DNA of 9,360 nucleotides from Rhodospirillales bacterium (GCA_016195145.1 JACQAF010000180.1:1-9360), one strand, 5' to 3'; counted from the stretch's first letter, positions 1 to 7,210 are shown. The notes: generated by a model from the letters alone, not told the origin. A program made the numbers and translations.

Positions 1-10
1 CCGGGCGGCG

Positions 11-57
11 CGGCTGGCGGCGGCGATCCGTCCTTGGTCATGCGCCGCTGCCAGCCG
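11..57. repeat. 15-bp inverted repeat (hairpin) directly after a stop codon
   Basis: Positions 11-25 (CGGCTGGCGGCGGCG) and 43-57 (CGCCGCTGCCAGCCG) are complementary at 14 of 15 positions, with a 17-nt loop. The one exception, G19/T49, would be a G-U wobble in plus-strand RNA and a C/A mismatch in minus-strand RNA. The stem starts at the base next to the minus-strand stop codon at 58-60, so it lies in the 3' end of that transcript. No T-tract follows in either direction, so it is not a classical intrinsic terminator. It may protect the mRNA 3' end or pause transcription. The rest of positions 1-57 shows no supported gene. Confidence 0.55.
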
Positions 58-1011
58 CTAGCTTATGTAGCGGCCGAGCCGCACGGCCGTCTGGCCCTTG
101 CTGAGGCGGCGCGACGGCATGATCAGGATGCAGTTGTCGTAGGGGGTCAGGATCGGCTGGTCGCCGTCGCGGGCGATTTCGGTGCCGCGCTTGGCGATCA
201 CTTCGAGGCCAAGATAGTCGCCGGCGAAGGTGAATTGGTCGGAACGGATGGTTACCGCATCGGTCACTTCGATCACCGTTTGCGCCGGCGGCCGCGTCTT
301 CGGCAGATGCTCGGCGAGGAAGCCGGGATCGAGCATGCCGAAATGGCCGAGGAAGCGCAGCATGATTTCCTTGGCGACGGTCACGCTCGATTTCTCCCAA
401 TGTTGCCCGCATTCGACGAGCAGCGCGTTCTTCGGACTCCGCACGTCGCCGAACCCGGCATAGTCGCGCATGCGCCGGCCGGCGGCGTGGCCGGCGTCGC
501 TGACGACCAGCGCCGGCATGCCGATGGCGCGGGCGAATTTGCGGCCCTTTTCCAGCGGGCCGCACATCATCAGGGGCGGCGTTGGGTGCTGCATCGAATG
601 GATGTCGAGCAGGAAATCGGCGTTGTCGATAACCGGCCGCAGGGCGCGGGCGCGGACAAGCTCGACGCTCCTGGCGCGGCCGTCCAGCCGTTCGGGCGAC
701 CAGACGCGGTTGAAATCCTCGTCGACGAAACGCGAGGCGGAGGGGTGGGTTTTGTCGAAGGACAAAAAGGCGGCGATGTTGCAAAAGGCGAGGGTCAGCC
801 GGCCCTTCGACGGGCGCTGCTTGGCGCGAAGCAGGAAATCGAGCGCCACCGCGCCGCACAGTTCGTTGCCGTGGACGAGGGCGGTGACCGCGACATGCGG
901 GCCGGGCTTGCCGCTGTCGAAGGTGGTGACGTACTCGACGCCGGTGTTGCCGGCGCGGTAGGGGGCGATATCGGGCGGGGATATTTCAACGGGATAGTCG
1001 GTATCGGCCAA
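58..1011 (-). CDS. Succinylglutamate desuccinylase/aspartoacylase family protein (M14-type zinc hydrolase)
   Basis: This is a 317-residue protein of the AstE/aspartoacylase branch of the zinc carboxypeptidase (M14) fold. Family members hydrolyse the amide bond of N-acyl amino acids such as N-succinylglutamate or N-acetylaspartate in the cytoplasm. Visible motifs, numbered from the TTG start, are VHGNE (His47 and Glu50, expected zinc ligands), DEDFNR (97-102, the family's D-x-N-R substrate-binding motif), LLDIHSM (His138, expected third zinc ligand) and LLVECGQH (Glu200, expected catalytic glutamate). The C-terminal part resembles the beta-rich domain that caps the site in this family. An ATG exists at 1125, but starting there would overlap the upstream HAD gene by 68 nt and add 38 residues with no family character. 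The TTG at 1011 has GGAG six bases upstream. The gene is third in the minus-strand run after argE and the HAD gene. Family and catalytic residues are seen; the exact substrate cannot be read from sequence. Confidence 0.88.
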   Translation of the reverse strand: MADTDYPVEISPPDIAPYRAGNTGVEYVTTFDSGKPGPHVAVTALVHGNELCGAVALDFLLRAKQRPSKGRLTLAFCNIAAFLSFDKTHPSASRFVDEDFNRVWSPERLDGRARSVELVRARALRPVIDNADFLLDIHSMQHPTPPLMMCGPLEKGRKFARAIGMPALVVSDAGHAAGRRMRDYAGFGDVRSPKNALLVECGQHWEKSSVTVAKEIMLRFLGHFGMLDPGFLAEHLPKTRPPAQTVIEVTDAVTIRSDQFTFAGDYLGLEVIAKRGTEIARDGDQPILTPYDNCILIMPSRRLSKGQTAVRLGRYIS

Positions 1012-1017
1012 GGCGCG

Positions 1018-1021
1018 CTCC
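1018..1021 (-). promoter_or_regulatory. Ribosome binding site supporting a TTG start
   Basis: On the minus strand GGAG lies six bases before the TTG at 1011-1009. No ATG occurs in this frame between 1125 and the conserved domain, so this site decides the start of the M14-type gene. Confidence 0.6.
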
Positions 1022-1057
1022 GGGAATCGGAAGGGGCAGGGCTTTAATAACCCGAAA

Positions 1058-1669
1058 TCACAGCAGGCCAAAGCCCTGCAAATCGCGGCGCAGTTCCGCC
1101 GGCGAACGGAATTGCACGGCGGCAAGGCCGGCCGCCCGCGCGCCGTCGACGTTTTTCGGCGCGTCGTCGATAAACAGGCAGTCGCGTGCGCATAGGGCGT
1201 AGGTGTCGAGAAGATGTCCGAAGATGCGTGGGTCTGGCTTGATCACGCCGATTTCGCCCGAAACGACGATGCCGCGGAACCGGTCGAGAAACGAAAACCG
1301 CGGCCGGGCGCGGGGAAAGGTCTCGGCCGACCAGTTGGTGAGGGCGTAAAGCGGCGTGTTGCGGCCGTGCAGTTCTTCCAGAATGGCGACCGTGTCATGG
1401 ATCGCGCCGCCCAGCGCCCGCTCCCACTGGCCGTAATAGGCGCGGATCAGCTCGGCCTTGTCGGGGTGGCGGGCGAGAAGTTCGGCCTCGGCCTCGGCGA
1501 TCGGGCGGCCGGCGTCCTGCCGCACGTTCCATTCGGACGTACAGACGGTGGCGAGGAATTCCTCCATCGCCGCCTCGTCGCCGGCGAACAGATCGCGATA
1601 GAGATAACGCGGATTCCAGTCGATCAGCACCCCGCCCAGATCGAAAACCACGGTCGTCGGCGCGGTCAT
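1058..1669 (-). CDS. HAD-superfamily hydrolase (subfamily IA, YihX/haloacid dehalogenase-like)
   Basis: This 203-residue protein has all four HAD motifs: motif I FDLGGVLIDWNP (nucleophile Asp10), motif II ALTNWS (Thr111), motif III Lys144 in GVIKPDPRIF, and motif IV FIDDAPKN (Asp168/Asp169). The inserted helical cap (about 20-95), with its TSEWN stretch, fits subfamily IA. In motif I the second Asp of the usual DxD is Gly, as in YihX-type enzymes, so the sequence does not separate a sugar- or nucleotide-phosphatase from a dehalogenase-like role. The ATG overlaps the argE stop in an ATGA, and no good Shine-Dalgarno precedes it, so translation is probably coupled to argE. A 46-nt gap separates it from the next gene's TTG. 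The family is secure; the substrate is unknown and its link to the neighbouring deacylases is only positional. Confidence 0.9.
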   Translation of the reverse strand: MTAPTTVVFDLGGVLIDWNPRYLYRDLFAGDEAAMEEFLATVCTSEWNVRQDAGRPIAEAEAELLARHPDKAELIRAYYGQWERALGGAIHDTVAILEELHGRNTPLYALTNWSAETFPRARPRFSFLDRFRGIVVSGEIGVIKPDPRIFGHLLDTYALCARDCLFIDDAPKNVDGARAAGLAAVQFRSPAELRRDLQGFGLL

Positions 1670-2835
1670 GCGCGGGCGGCCAGTCGTTCGACAAGACGCA
1701 GGAGAAACGCCTCGCAGCGCGCGACCTGGTCGAGGGCGATAAATTCGTCCGGTTTGTGCGCCTGGTCGATATTGCCGGGACCGCAGATAATCGTCGGGAT
1801 GCCGGCCTGCTCGAACAGCCCCGCCTCGCAGCCGAAGGCGACCTTGCCGGTGCTGTTCTCGCCCGATGCCGCCTTGGCGAGGACGGCAATCTCGGCGTCC
1901 TCGCTGGTGGCGAGACCGGGAAAGCCGGAAATCTCCTGCCAGGAAAATCCCGCATCGGGGTGAACGCGCTGCATCGCCGGGGCAAGTTCCTTGTCGACGA
2001 AATCCCTGACCTCGGCGAACAGGGCGCGCGGATCGACGCCGGGTAGGTGGCGGAACTCGAAATCGAACCGGCAATCCTTGGGCACGATGTTGAGCGCCGT
2101 GCCGCCGTGGATGATGCCGGTATGGACGGTGGTGAAGGGAATATCGAACTCGAGATCGAAAGGGCCATCCGCCGCAAGGCGGCGACCCATGCGGTTGAGA
2201 TAGGCGATCGCCTCGGCGGCGTATTGGACGGCATTGACGCCGCGCGGCGCGAGCGAGGAATGGCACTCACGGCCCCGTACATGGGCGCGGATGCTGAGCT
2301 TGCCCTTGTGGGCGCGAATGACCTTCATCTCGGTCGGCTCGCCGACGATACAGGCGAGCGGGCGCAAATTACGCGCGGCGAGGTCGTCGATCAGCCGGCG
2401 GACGCCGAGGCAGCCGACTTCTTCGTCGTAGGAAAAGGCGAAATGGATCGGCGTCGACAGGCGCGCGGCGAGAAAACGCGGCGCCAGCGCCAGCGCGACG
2501 GCGACGAAGCTTTTCATGTCGCAGGTGCCGCGTCCGTATAGCCGCCCATCGCGCTCGATCACCGCGAACGGATCGCTCGACCAGTCCTGGCCGTCGATGG
2601 GCACGACGTCGGTATGGCCCGACAGCATGATCCCGGGCTTGTCGGCAGGGCCGAGCGTGGCGAACAAATTGGCCTTGGTTCCGCTGGCGTCATAGACCAG
2701 TCGTGATTCGACGCCGAGCGAGGCGAGATAGTCGCGGACGTAGTGGATGAGGGGCAGGTTGCTGTCGCGGCTCGTCGTGTCGAAGGCGACCAGCCGCTTG
2801 ATCATCTCGATGGCGGCGGGGCTGGGGGCAGGCAT
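1666..2835 (-). CDS. argE: Acetylornithine deacetylase (M20 family metallohydrolase)
   Basis: This 389-residue protein matches ArgE-type M20 deacylases, which hydrolyse N-acetylornithine to ornithine and acetate in cytoplasmic arginine synthesis. The di-metal site is visible: LSGHTDVVP (His74, and Asp76 as helper), GRGTCDMKS (Asp106, bridging), SYDEEVG (Glu138 catalytic base, Glu139 ligand), GEPTEMK (Glu166) and IDQAHKPDEF (His360). The dimerisation ('lid') domain inserts at about 176-290. The GRGTCDMK motif and the C-terminal CGPGNIDQAHKPDEF block favour ArgE over DapE or carboxypeptidase G2. Length is normal for the family and both ends look complete. The ATG at 2835 lacks a strong Shine-Dalgarno. 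It is first in a minus-strand run and divergent from the M81 gene. Because its neighbours are another amino-acid deacylase and a peptide importer, it may act on other N-acyl amino acids here, but that is inference from context. Confidence 0.92.
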   Translation of the reverse strand: MPAPSPAAIEMIKRLVAFDTTSRDSNLPLIHYVRDYLASLGVESRLVYDASGTKANLFATLGPADKPGIMLSGHTDVVPIDGQDWSSDPFAVIERDGRLYGRGTCDMKSFVAVALALAPRFLAARLSTPIHFAFSYDEEVGCLGVRRLIDDLAARNLRPLACIVGEPTEMKVIRAHKGKLSIRAHVRGRECHSSLAPRGVNAVQYAAEAIAYLNRMGRRLAADGPFDLEFDIPFTTVHTGIIHGGTALNIVPKDCRFDFEFRHLPGVDPRALFAEVRDFVDKELAPAMQRVHPDAGFSWQEISGFPGLATSEDAEIAVLAKAASGENSTGKVAFGCEAGLFEQAGIPTIICGPGNIDQAHKPDEFIALDQVARCEAFLLRLVERLAARA

Positions 2836-2850
2836 GGTGGGTTCGTCGGC

Positions 2851-2879
2851 TTGGTGGCGTCACGCGAGGGCCGTACTAT
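2851..2879 (+). promoter_or_regulatory. Candidate sigma-70-type promoter for the M81 gene
   Basis: TTGGTG (2851-2856) and TACTAT (2874-2879) are separated by 17 bp and match the -35 and -10 consensus at 3 and 4 of 6 positions. The predicted transcript would begin near 2886, giving a leader of about 40 nt to the ATG at 2928. On the other strand CATAGT (2880-2875) could be a weak -10 for argE, but I see no good -35 for it. The call rests on spacing and position only. Confidence 0.35.
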
Positions 2880-2903
2880 GGCGGAAGCCGGGATTTTCCG
2901 CCA
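2879..2903. repeat. Inverted repeat in the divergent promoter region, candidate operator
   Basis: TGGCGGAA (2879-2886) and TTCCGCCA (2896-2903) form a perfect 8-bp inverted repeat with a 9-bp spacer, so the half-site centres are 17 bp apart. Allowing a 2-base bulge, the outer bases TAC (2874-2876) and GTA (2904-2906) extend the symmetry. It overlaps the -10 box and predicted start of the plus-strand promoter and lies between divergent genes. That is a typical place for a repressor or a dual regulator. No regulator gene is in the window, so the binding protein is unknown. A leader hairpin in the M81 mRNA is the alternative. Confidence 0.4.
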
Positions 2904-2927
2904 GTATGCTGGCAGCCGGGGAAAACG

Positions 2928-4478
2928 ATGGCATCGCCCACACCCAATTCCGCACCCAAGCGCGTCGCCCTGTTGGGCATGCATCTCGAAAGCAACGCCT
3001 TCGCGCCGGTCTCGGGCGAGATCGATTTCCGTACCCTGTGCTATCTCGAAGGCGAGGCCATGCTTGCCGAGGCGCGCAAGCCGGCGCCGGCCATGCCGGC
3101 CGAGGTGCCGGGGTTCATCGCCGACATGGACGCGAACGGGGCATGGACTCCGGTGCCGATCCTGGTCACCGGGGCCGAACCGGGCGGACCGGTGGATCAC
3201 GGTTTCTTCTTGCGCGTCCTGGCGGACATGAAGCGCGGCCTGCGGGCGGCCGGGCGGCTCGACGGGATCTATATCACCAATCATGGCGGCATGACCTCGA
3301 CCGAAAGCCCCGATCCGGATGGGCTCCTTTACGCGATGGTCCGCGAAACGGTCGGGCCCGGCGTGCCGGTGGTCGCAACGGTCGATCTGCACGCCAATAT
3401 TTCCGAAACGATGGTCGACAGCGTCGACGTGCTGATTTCCTATCGCACCAATCCGCATGTCGATCAGGCGGAGCGGGCGGCCGAGGCGGCGTGCGCTTTG
3501 CGCGAGCTGATGGCGGGGGGCGCGGTAAAAGCGGCATTTATCCGTCTGCCGCTGACACCGGCGAGCGTCGCGTTGCTGACCGCGACCGGCGGTCCCTATG
3601 CCGATTTGATAACCGAGGGCCAACGGCAAATGACGCCGGAAATCCTTAACGTCTCGGTGGTCGGTGGGTTCATTTTTTCCGATACGCCCAAGAATGGCCT
3701 GGCGGTGATCGTCACTGCCCGTGGCGACCCCGCGCCGGCGCGCCGCCTGGCGCTCGATCTGGCGCGGCGCGGCTGGGCCGAACGCGGCCGGTTCGTGAAG
3801 GAGCTGACGCCGCTCGACAAGGCGGTGGCGATAGCCGTCGCGGCCGGGCGCGACCCTGCCCGGCCGGCGGCGATCTTTTCCGATGCCGGCGACAATCCGG
3901 GCGGCGGCGGGCGAGGGAACACGACCTGGCTTCTGGCGGCGCTGCACAAGGCAGGCGCCCAGGGGGTGCTTCTCGGCGTGTTCATCGATCCTGCGCTCGC
4001 CGCCGAGGCGCATGGGCGCGGCGTGGGGGGCCGGCTCAAGGCCGTATTCAACCGGGCGGGTGAGACCGAATTCTCCAAGCGTTTCGAGGTTGAGGCGAAG
4101 ATTATCGCGCTGTATCACGGAAAATGCGTCGGCCGGCGCGGATTATGGGCGGGCACCAGCCTCGATTTCGGGCTGATGGCGGCGCTCGATCTCGGCGGGG
4201 TGACGGCGGTCGTCGGGACGCTGCGCAAGCAATGCGCCGATCCGGTCTGTTTCGAGGCGCTCGGCCTCGACATCGCCAAGGCGCGGACGGTGGCGGTGAA
4301 GTCTCGCGGCCATTTCCGCGCCGGCTTCGACGAGTTCTTTTCGCCCGGGCAGGTTTACGAGGTCGACACGTCGGGCCTGACCTCGCCTGTCCTGTCGCGC
4401 CTGCCGCTGAAAGGGGTGCTGCGGCCGGTTTTCCCGCTCGACCCCGATACGACATGGCAGGAGCCGGAGTGGGGTTGA
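2928..4478 (+). CDS. M81 family metallopeptidase (MlrC-like)
   Basis: This 516-residue protein has the two-part layout of M81/MlrC proteins. The N-terminal domain (about 11-300, the DUF1485 region) carries GMHLESNAFAP (17-27, the family's H-E-T-N-T-F block in variant form), ITNHGGMTSTESPDPDG (116-132), VATVDLHANIS (149-159) and YRTNPHVDQAER (172-183). D153, H155 and H177 are the likeliest metal ligands. The C-terminal MlrC domain (about 312-510) begins with FSDAGDNPGGGGRGNTTW and contains KSRGHFRAGFD. MlrC is known for hydrolysing linearised microcystin; most family members have unknown small-peptide or amide substrates. No signal peptide is seen, so it is probably cytoplasmic. The ATG at 2928 follows a GGGGAAA-type Shine-Dalgarno and places the conserved block at the usual distance from the N terminus. 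It is divergent from argE and upstream of a peptide importer, which fits intracellular cleavage of an imported substrate. The substrate is not predictable. Confidence 0.9.
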   Translation: MASPTPNSAPKRVALLGMHLESNAFAPVSGEIDFRTLCYLEGEAMLAEARKPAPAMPAEVPGFIADMDANGAWTPVPILVTGAEPGGPVDHGFFLRVLADMKRGLRAAGRLDGIYITNHGGMTSTESPDPDGLLYAMVRETVGPGVPVVATVDLHANISETMVDSVDVLISYRTNPHVDQAERAAEAACALRELMAGGAVKAAFIRLPLTPASVALLTATGGPYADLITEGQRQMTPEILNVSVVGGFIFSDTPKNGLAVIVTARGDPAPARRLALDLARRGWAERGRFVKELTPLDKAVAIAVAAGRDPARPAAIFSDAGDNPGGGGRGNTTWLLAALHKAGAQGVLLGVFIDPALAAEAHGRGVGGRLKAVFNRAGETEFSKRFEVEAKIIALYHGKCVGRRGLWAGTSLDFGLMAALDLGGVTAVVGTLRKQCADPVCFEALGLDIAKARTVAVKSRGHFRAGFDEFFSPGQVYEVDTSGLTSPVLSRLPLKGVLRPVFPLDPDTTWQEPEWG

Positions 4479-4526
4479 GACGCCCGGGGGCACGATTTTC
4501 GCACCCTTATCCGGGCCTGCGTATTC

Positions 4527-4556
4527 TTGCCAAGCGCGTTGATTCCTGCGATGTAT
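4527..4556 (+). promoter_or_regulatory. Weak candidate promoter upstream of the importer genes
   Basis: The 224-bp gap between the M81 stop and the binding-protein start (4479-4702) has no gene that I can support. The best promoter-like pair is TTGCCA (4527-4532) and ATGTAT (4551-4556) with an 18-bp spacer; shifting the -10 to TGTATA gives 19. This would leave a leader of about 140 nt. There is no terminator with a T-tract after the M81 gene, so read-through is also possible. Confidence 0.25.
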
Positions 4557-4687
4557 AGCGACGGGCCGGTTTCGCGGCGACGGCAGGTGCGGCGGGCGGG
4601 TTCCAATAACCGATGATGCGAGGGGCAATCGCCGGCCCGAATGCGGACGTGCAGCCGGGCGGTGTGCTGTCTTAGCGGGCGTTAAAC

Positions 4688-4693
4688 GGGGAG
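4688..4693 (+). promoter_or_regulatory. Ribosome binding site choosing the start at 4703
   Basis: GGGGAG touches the in-frame ATG at 4694, too close to serve it, but lies 9 nt before the ATG at 4703. That second start also gives a more normal signal peptide, beginning MGKGFF. Confidence 0.55.
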
Positions 4694-4702
4694 ATGATCG
4701 AC

Positions 4703-6161
4703 ATGGGTAAAGGTTTTTTCCGGACCGCATTGGCGCTCGTTGCCGCCAGTACGATGTCGTTTGCCGCCGCGGCGCAGGATCTGACCGTCGGCCTGTCGGC
4801 CAGCGTCACGTCGATCGATCCGCATTTTCATAACCTGACGCCGAACAACAACGTCGCGGCGCATATTTTCGGCACGCTGATCGAGCAGGACGAGCAGCAA
4901 CGCCTTCTCCCCGGCTTGGCCACCGAATGGCGGGCGATCGACGACACGACGTGGGAATTCAAGCTGCGGCGCGGCGTGAAGTTCCATGATGGCAGCGATT
5001 TCAACGCCGAGGATGTAGTCGCCTCGCTGAAGCGCGTGCCGTGGGTCCCCAACAGCCCGTCCTCGTTCAGCATCTACACTAAGGCGATCGCCGAGACCGT
5101 GGTCGCCGATCCCTACACCCTCCGCTTCAAGACAGCGCAACCGCATCCGCTTCTGCCCAACGAGCTGTCGCAGATCTATATCGTCTCGCGCAAGTTCGAG
5201 ACCGCCCCGACCGCCGATTTCAACGCCGGTCGTGCGGCGATCGGCACCGGGCCGTTCCGCTTCGTCGAATACGTATCGGGCGACCGCATCGTGCTCGCGC
5301 GCAACGACAATTACTGGGGGCCGAAGCCGCACTGGGCGCGCGTTACGCTGAAGCTGATCACCAATTCGGCGGCGCGCGTTGCGGCGGTGCTTGCCGGCGA
5401 CGTGCAAATCATCGAGGCCGTGCCGACGCCCGATATCGAGGCCCGGCAATCCGCTCAAGGACGTGCGGGTCCGCCGCGCGATCTCGAAGGCGGTCAACCG
5501 GCCGGCGATTGTCGAACGCCTGATGGACAGCGAAGCGATTCCGGCGGGCGGCCTCTTGCCGGCCGGGTTCTTCGGCGCGAGCCCCAAGCTCAAGGCCGAG
5601 GCGTTCGATCCCGACGGCGCGCGCAAGCTGCTGACCGAAGCGGGCTATCCCAACGGCTTCGGTCTCACCATTCACGGCCCCAACGATCGCTATGTGAACG
5701 ACGAAAAAATTCTTCAGGCCATCGGCCCGATGCTGACCCGCATCGGCATCGACGCCAAGGTGGTGACCCAGCCTTGGGCGACCTATGCCAGCCAGGCGAG
5801 CTATCCGAAATATTCGTATAGCGTGTCGCTGGTCGGCTGGGGATCGGGCACCGGCGAAACTTCGTCGCCGCTGCGCGCGATGATCGCCACCGTCGATCGC
5901 GACAAGGGCATGGGCTCGGCCAATCGCGGCCGCTATTCAAATCCCAAGGTTGACGCCCTGATCGCCCAGGCGCTGGCGACGGTCGACGATCCCAAGCGCG
6001 ACAAGCTGCTCCAGGAAGCGACCGAGATTTCGGTCGGCGTCGATCAGGCGATCATCCCATTGCACTATCAGGTGAATATCTGGGCCATGCGGCGCGGCCT
6101 CGCTTATGCGCCGCGTTCGGACGAGCGCACGCTGGCGCAATTCGTCCGACCGGCGAACTGA
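4703..6161 (+). pseudogene. Peptide ABC transporter substrate-binding protein (SBP family 5), frameshifted with internal deletion
   Basis: This gene encodes the periplasmic receptor of a DppA/OppA-type importer, in two frames. The first (4703 to about 5443, 247 residues) has a Sec signal peptide: Lys3/Arg7, hydrophobic core, AAA before Q25 as likely cleavage site. SBP_bac_5 sequence follows: SIDPHFHNLTPNN, RRGVKFHDGSDFNAEDV, AIGTGPFRFVEY and NDNYWGPKPHW. The second (about 5445 to the stop at 6159-6161, 238 residues) resumes with NPLKDVRVRRAISKAVNR, SEAIPAGGLLPAGFFG and the C-terminal PLHYQVNIWAMRRG. In relatives, 35-50 residues normally separate the PTPDIEA strand from NPLKDVRVRRA; here they abut and the frame moves, implying loss of a stretch whose length is 2 modulo 3. 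Spliced length is about 485 residues against about 530 in the family. Read straight through, frame one runs into unrelated sequence until 5821. No other stop is seen. If the break is an assembly error the gene is an ordinary functional receptor. Intact permease and ATPase genes downstream argue for an error or a very recent mutation. Confidence 0.85.
5438..5451 (+). other. Frame and deletion junction in the binding-protein gene
   Basis: Up to GAG GCC (5438-5443) the codons encode the family strand ending PDIEA. From GGC AAT CCG (5445-5453) the other frame encodes GNPLKDV. The junction therefore lies within a few bases of 5441-5450. No homopolymer or long direct repeat is visible at this point, so simple polymerase slippage does not explain it. 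Confidence 0.75.
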
Positions 6162-6232
6162 TCGGCGCCGGCCGGACGGTTGGCGCGCGGCGCGCGGGCG
6201 CGGCGGCCAGCAGGTGAGGTGACAGTGCGCCG
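6162..6232 (+). other. GC-rich intercistronic gap between binding protein and first permease
   Basis: This 71-bp gap is very GC-rich and contains overlapping self-complementary stretches (CCGGCCGG at 6168-6175 and GCGC-rich sequence at 6183-6202) that could fold. Binding-protein genes often carry a hairpin here that keeps their mRNA more abundant than that of the permeases. At this composition the complementarity could arise by chance. AGGTGA at 6217-6222 is the probable Shine-Dalgarno for the permease, 10 nt from its ATG. Confidence 0.3.
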
Positions 6233-7210
6233 ATGACGGTCTTTATCGTCCGCAGGCTGATCCAGAGCGCCATCGTGCTGTTCGCGATGTCGCTGATCGT
6301 CTTCATCGGCGTCTATGCGATCGGCAATCCGGTCGAGATTTTCCTGTCCGGCGACGCCGATCAGGCGGAACGCGAACGGGTGATCGCCACGCTCGGCCTC
6401 GACCGGCCGCTATGGGAACAATACTGGCTGTTTATCGAAGGCGCGGCGCGCGGCGATCTCGGTAATTCGTTCGTCCATAACCGGCCGGCCCTGCAGCTGA
6501 TCATTGAGCGCATGCCGGCGACGATGGAGCTGGCGCTGGCGGCGATGGCGTTGGCCATCGTCTTCGGCATTCCGCTCGGCATGTACGCCGGTTTCCGGCC
6601 GCATTCGGCGCTCGGGCGCGGGATCATGGCCGGATCGATCCTCGGCTTCAGTCTGCCGACCTTTTGGGTCGGCCTGATGCTGATCATGATCTTCGCGGTC
6701 GAGCTCGGCTGGCTGCCGTCGACCGGGCGGGGGCAGACGGCGAATGTATTCGGCATCGCCACCAGTCTCGCCACCCGCGACGGGCTCGTCCACGTGCTAT
6801 TGCCGGCGTTCAACCTGGCGCTGTTCAAGCTGTCGCTGGTCATCCGGCTCGCCCGCGCGGGGGTGCGCGAAAACATGCTGATGGATTACGTGAAATTCGC
6901 CCGTGCCAAGGGGCTGTCGATGCGCCGCGTGGTGTTCGTGCACGTGCTGAAGAACATCCTGATCCCGATCGTCACCGTTCTCGGCCTCGAACTCGGCTCG
7001 GTGATCGCTTTCTCGGTAGTGACCGAGACGATTTTCGCTTGGCCAGGCATGGGCAAGCTGATCATCGATTCGATCAACCATCTCGACCGGCCGGTGATCG
7101 TCGCCTATCTCCTGGTCACCGTCACCCTGTTCATCGTCATCAACCTCGTCGTCGACGTCCTCTATTCGGTTCTCGATCCGCGTGTCCGTCTGGCGGACGT
7201 GAAGGGATAG
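6233..7210 (+). CDS. Peptide ABC transporter permease, DppB-like
   Basis: This 325-residue inner-membrane protein belongs to the DppB/OppB branch of ABC importer permeases, one half of the transmembrane pore. A first membrane segment lies at about 9-30. A periplasmic loop (about 31-95) carries the family markers ATLGLDRPLWEQYW and GDLGNSF. Membrane segments follow at about 98-120, 133-158, 187-207, 242-263 and 287-312. The cytoplasmic coupling ('EAA') loop that contacts the ATPases is DYVKFARAKGLSMRRVVF (218-235), then HVLKN. ETIFAWPGMGKL (265-276) is also characteristic. The ATG at 6233 is the first usable start after an in-frame stop at 6215 and is preceded by AGGTGA. The second permease begins 6 nt after its stop, so the two are co-transcribed. 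Length and motifs are complete. Dipeptide, oligopeptide, nickel and opine importers share this family, so the substrate is open. Confidence 0.93.
   Translation: MTVFIVRRLIQSAIVLFAMSLIVFIGVYAIGNPVEIFLSGDADQAERERVIATLGLDRPLWEQYWLFIEGAARGDLGNSFVHNRPALQLIIERMPATMELALAAMALAIVFGIPLGMYAGFRPHSALGRGIMAGSILGFSLPTFWVGLMLIMIFAVELGWLPSTGRGQTANVFGIATSLATRDGLVHVLLPAFNLALFKLSLVIRLARAGVRENMLMDYVKFARAKGLSMRRVVFVHVLKNILIPIVTVLGLELGSVIAFSVVTETIFAWPGMGKLIIDSINHLDRPVIVAYLLVTVTLFIVINLVVDVLYSVLDPRVRLADVKG

Noticed and set aside
34..1047. A 337-codon plus-strand open frame opposite the M14-type gene
   Set aside because: It lies antisense to a gene with clear catalytic motifs, has low-complexity Ala/Gly/Arg-rich composition and no recognisable domain. 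Long antisense frames are expected at this GC content.
1666..2835. DapE (succinyl-diaminopimelate desuccinylase) as an alternative for the M20 gene
   Set aside because: The GRGTCDMK motif and C-terminal CGPGNIDQAHKPDEF block fit ArgE better, and there is no lysine-pathway neighbour.
2802..4118. A 438-codon minus-strand open frame opposite the M81 gene
   Set aside because: It is antisense to a well-supported M81 gene, crosses the argE start region and shows Arg/His-rich composition with no domain.
4479..4520. Possible terminator after the M81 gene (GCCCGG ... CCGGGC)
   Set aside because: It has only a 6-bp stem with a 23-nt loop and no T-tract, so it is too weak to annotate.
4562..4639. Distant inverted repeat CGGGCCGG / CCGGCCCG upstream of the importer
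   Set aside because: The arms are 62 nt apart and made only of G and C; chance matches of this size are expected here.
5438..5451. Programmed ribosomal frameshift in the binding-protein gene
   Set aside because: No slippery sequence or stimulatory structure is evident, and family residues are missing at the junction, which frameshifting would not explain.
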